64,000 nucleotides of DNA. It comes from Aquimarina sp. AU474. GTDB lineage: Bacteria > Bacteroidota > Bacteroidia > Flavobacteriales > Flavobacteriaceae. The position numbers were made by a program, and so were the translations under genes. The stretch covers positions 1,612,001-1,676,000 of the forward strand of contig NZ_OMPE01000009.1 of the NCBI RefSeq assembly GCF_900312815.1. Direction: 5' to 3'. Below are positions 63,888 to 64,000 of this stretch, piece after piece. Each line of letters opens with the position of its first letter. Position 1 is the stretch's first letter. The notes beneath the pieces were generated by a model, which worked only from the letters and a program-made list of their open reading frames with translations, did not search any database and was not told where the DNA came from.

Positions 63888-64000
63888 TGATGGTTATGAA
63901 ATCTGAAGATATTCCGCATAAAATGTTATCTCAAGACGCCTTTAGTCAATGGTTGGGGATAGAAATTCTTGAAGTTGAAAAAGGCAGATGTAAAGTAGGA
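63887..64000 (+). CDS. paaI: Hydroxyphenylacetyl-CoA thioesterase PaaI (3' partial)
   Basis: First 38 codons only; the gene runs off the window. Product MMVMKSEDIPHKMLSQDAFS then QWLGIEILEVEKGRCKVG matches the start of hot-dog-fold PaaI thioesterases, which salvage CoA from stalled intermediates. ATGs at 63887, 63890 and 63899 are in frame; the first overlaps the paaH stop by one base. Confidence 0.82.
   Translation, partial: MMVMKSEDIPHKMLSQDAFSQWLGIEILEVEKGRCKVG

Overview
The window is AT-rich DNA from a member of the Bacteroidota, most likely a marine Flavobacteriaceae (Aquimarina/Kordia-like; this is inference, and genus cannot be fixed from the sequence alone). Supporting signs are the TAnnTTTG-type -7 boxes, weak ribosome binding sites, C-terminal domains resembling type IX secretion (T9SS) sorting signals on two exported proteins, PD40/OmpA and choice-of-anchor surface proteins, a GSCFA protein, and an extracellular contractile injection system (eCIS) of the Bacteroidota type. 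No tRNA, rRNA, CRISPR array, IS element or prophage head/packaging gene was seen.

Region 1 (1-32142) is one long, compact, rightward eCIS operon that begins before the window. In order it encodes: sheath (5' end missing), two gp19-like tube paralogs, a 53-aa DUF5908-type protein, a LysM tube/baseplate adaptor, a VgrG-like hub/spike, a PAAR tip, a gp25-like baseplate protein, two large baseplate wedge proteins, a 1550-aa DUF4157 cargo protein with a nuclease-like C-terminus and a small unknown gene behind it, a VWA/PKD giant protein, three related DxD glycosyltransferase-like proteins, a tape-measure-family protein, a second VWA/PKD giant protein, a peptidoglycan-binding N-acetylmuramidase, and an AAA+ ATPase. 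The unusual parts are the glycosyltransferase trio, the pair of giant proteins in which the VWA domain sits at different places on the same scaffold, and the putative nuclease cargo with a possible immunity partner.

Region 2 (32156-57359) is chromosomal backbone: a SpoU-type RNA methylase, a sodium:alanine symporter, an OmpA/PD40 protein (minus), era, two exported proteins (choice-of-anchor A with T9SS tail; choice-of-anchor I lipoprotein), der, a leftward envelope cluster (M23 peptidase, CapA, MerR, LemA, two TPM proteins, plus a second M23 peptidase), alaS, a GSCFA protein, a small exported unknown, a long aromatic amino acid hydroxylase, a T9SS-exported trypsin-like protease and a META-domain protein.

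Region 3 (57465-64000) is a phenylacetate catabolism operon: a TetR-type regulator, then paaE, paaA, paaB, paaC, paaD, paaG, paaH and the beginning of paaI, running off the window. Between the regulator and paaE there is a textbook Bacteroidota promoter (TTTG, 20-base spacer, TAGTTTTG) with a perfect 20-base palindrome over the spacer and -7 box, and two further perfect palindromes on either side, which suggests repression by the adjacent TetR protein and relief by a phenylacetyl-CoA-type ligand.
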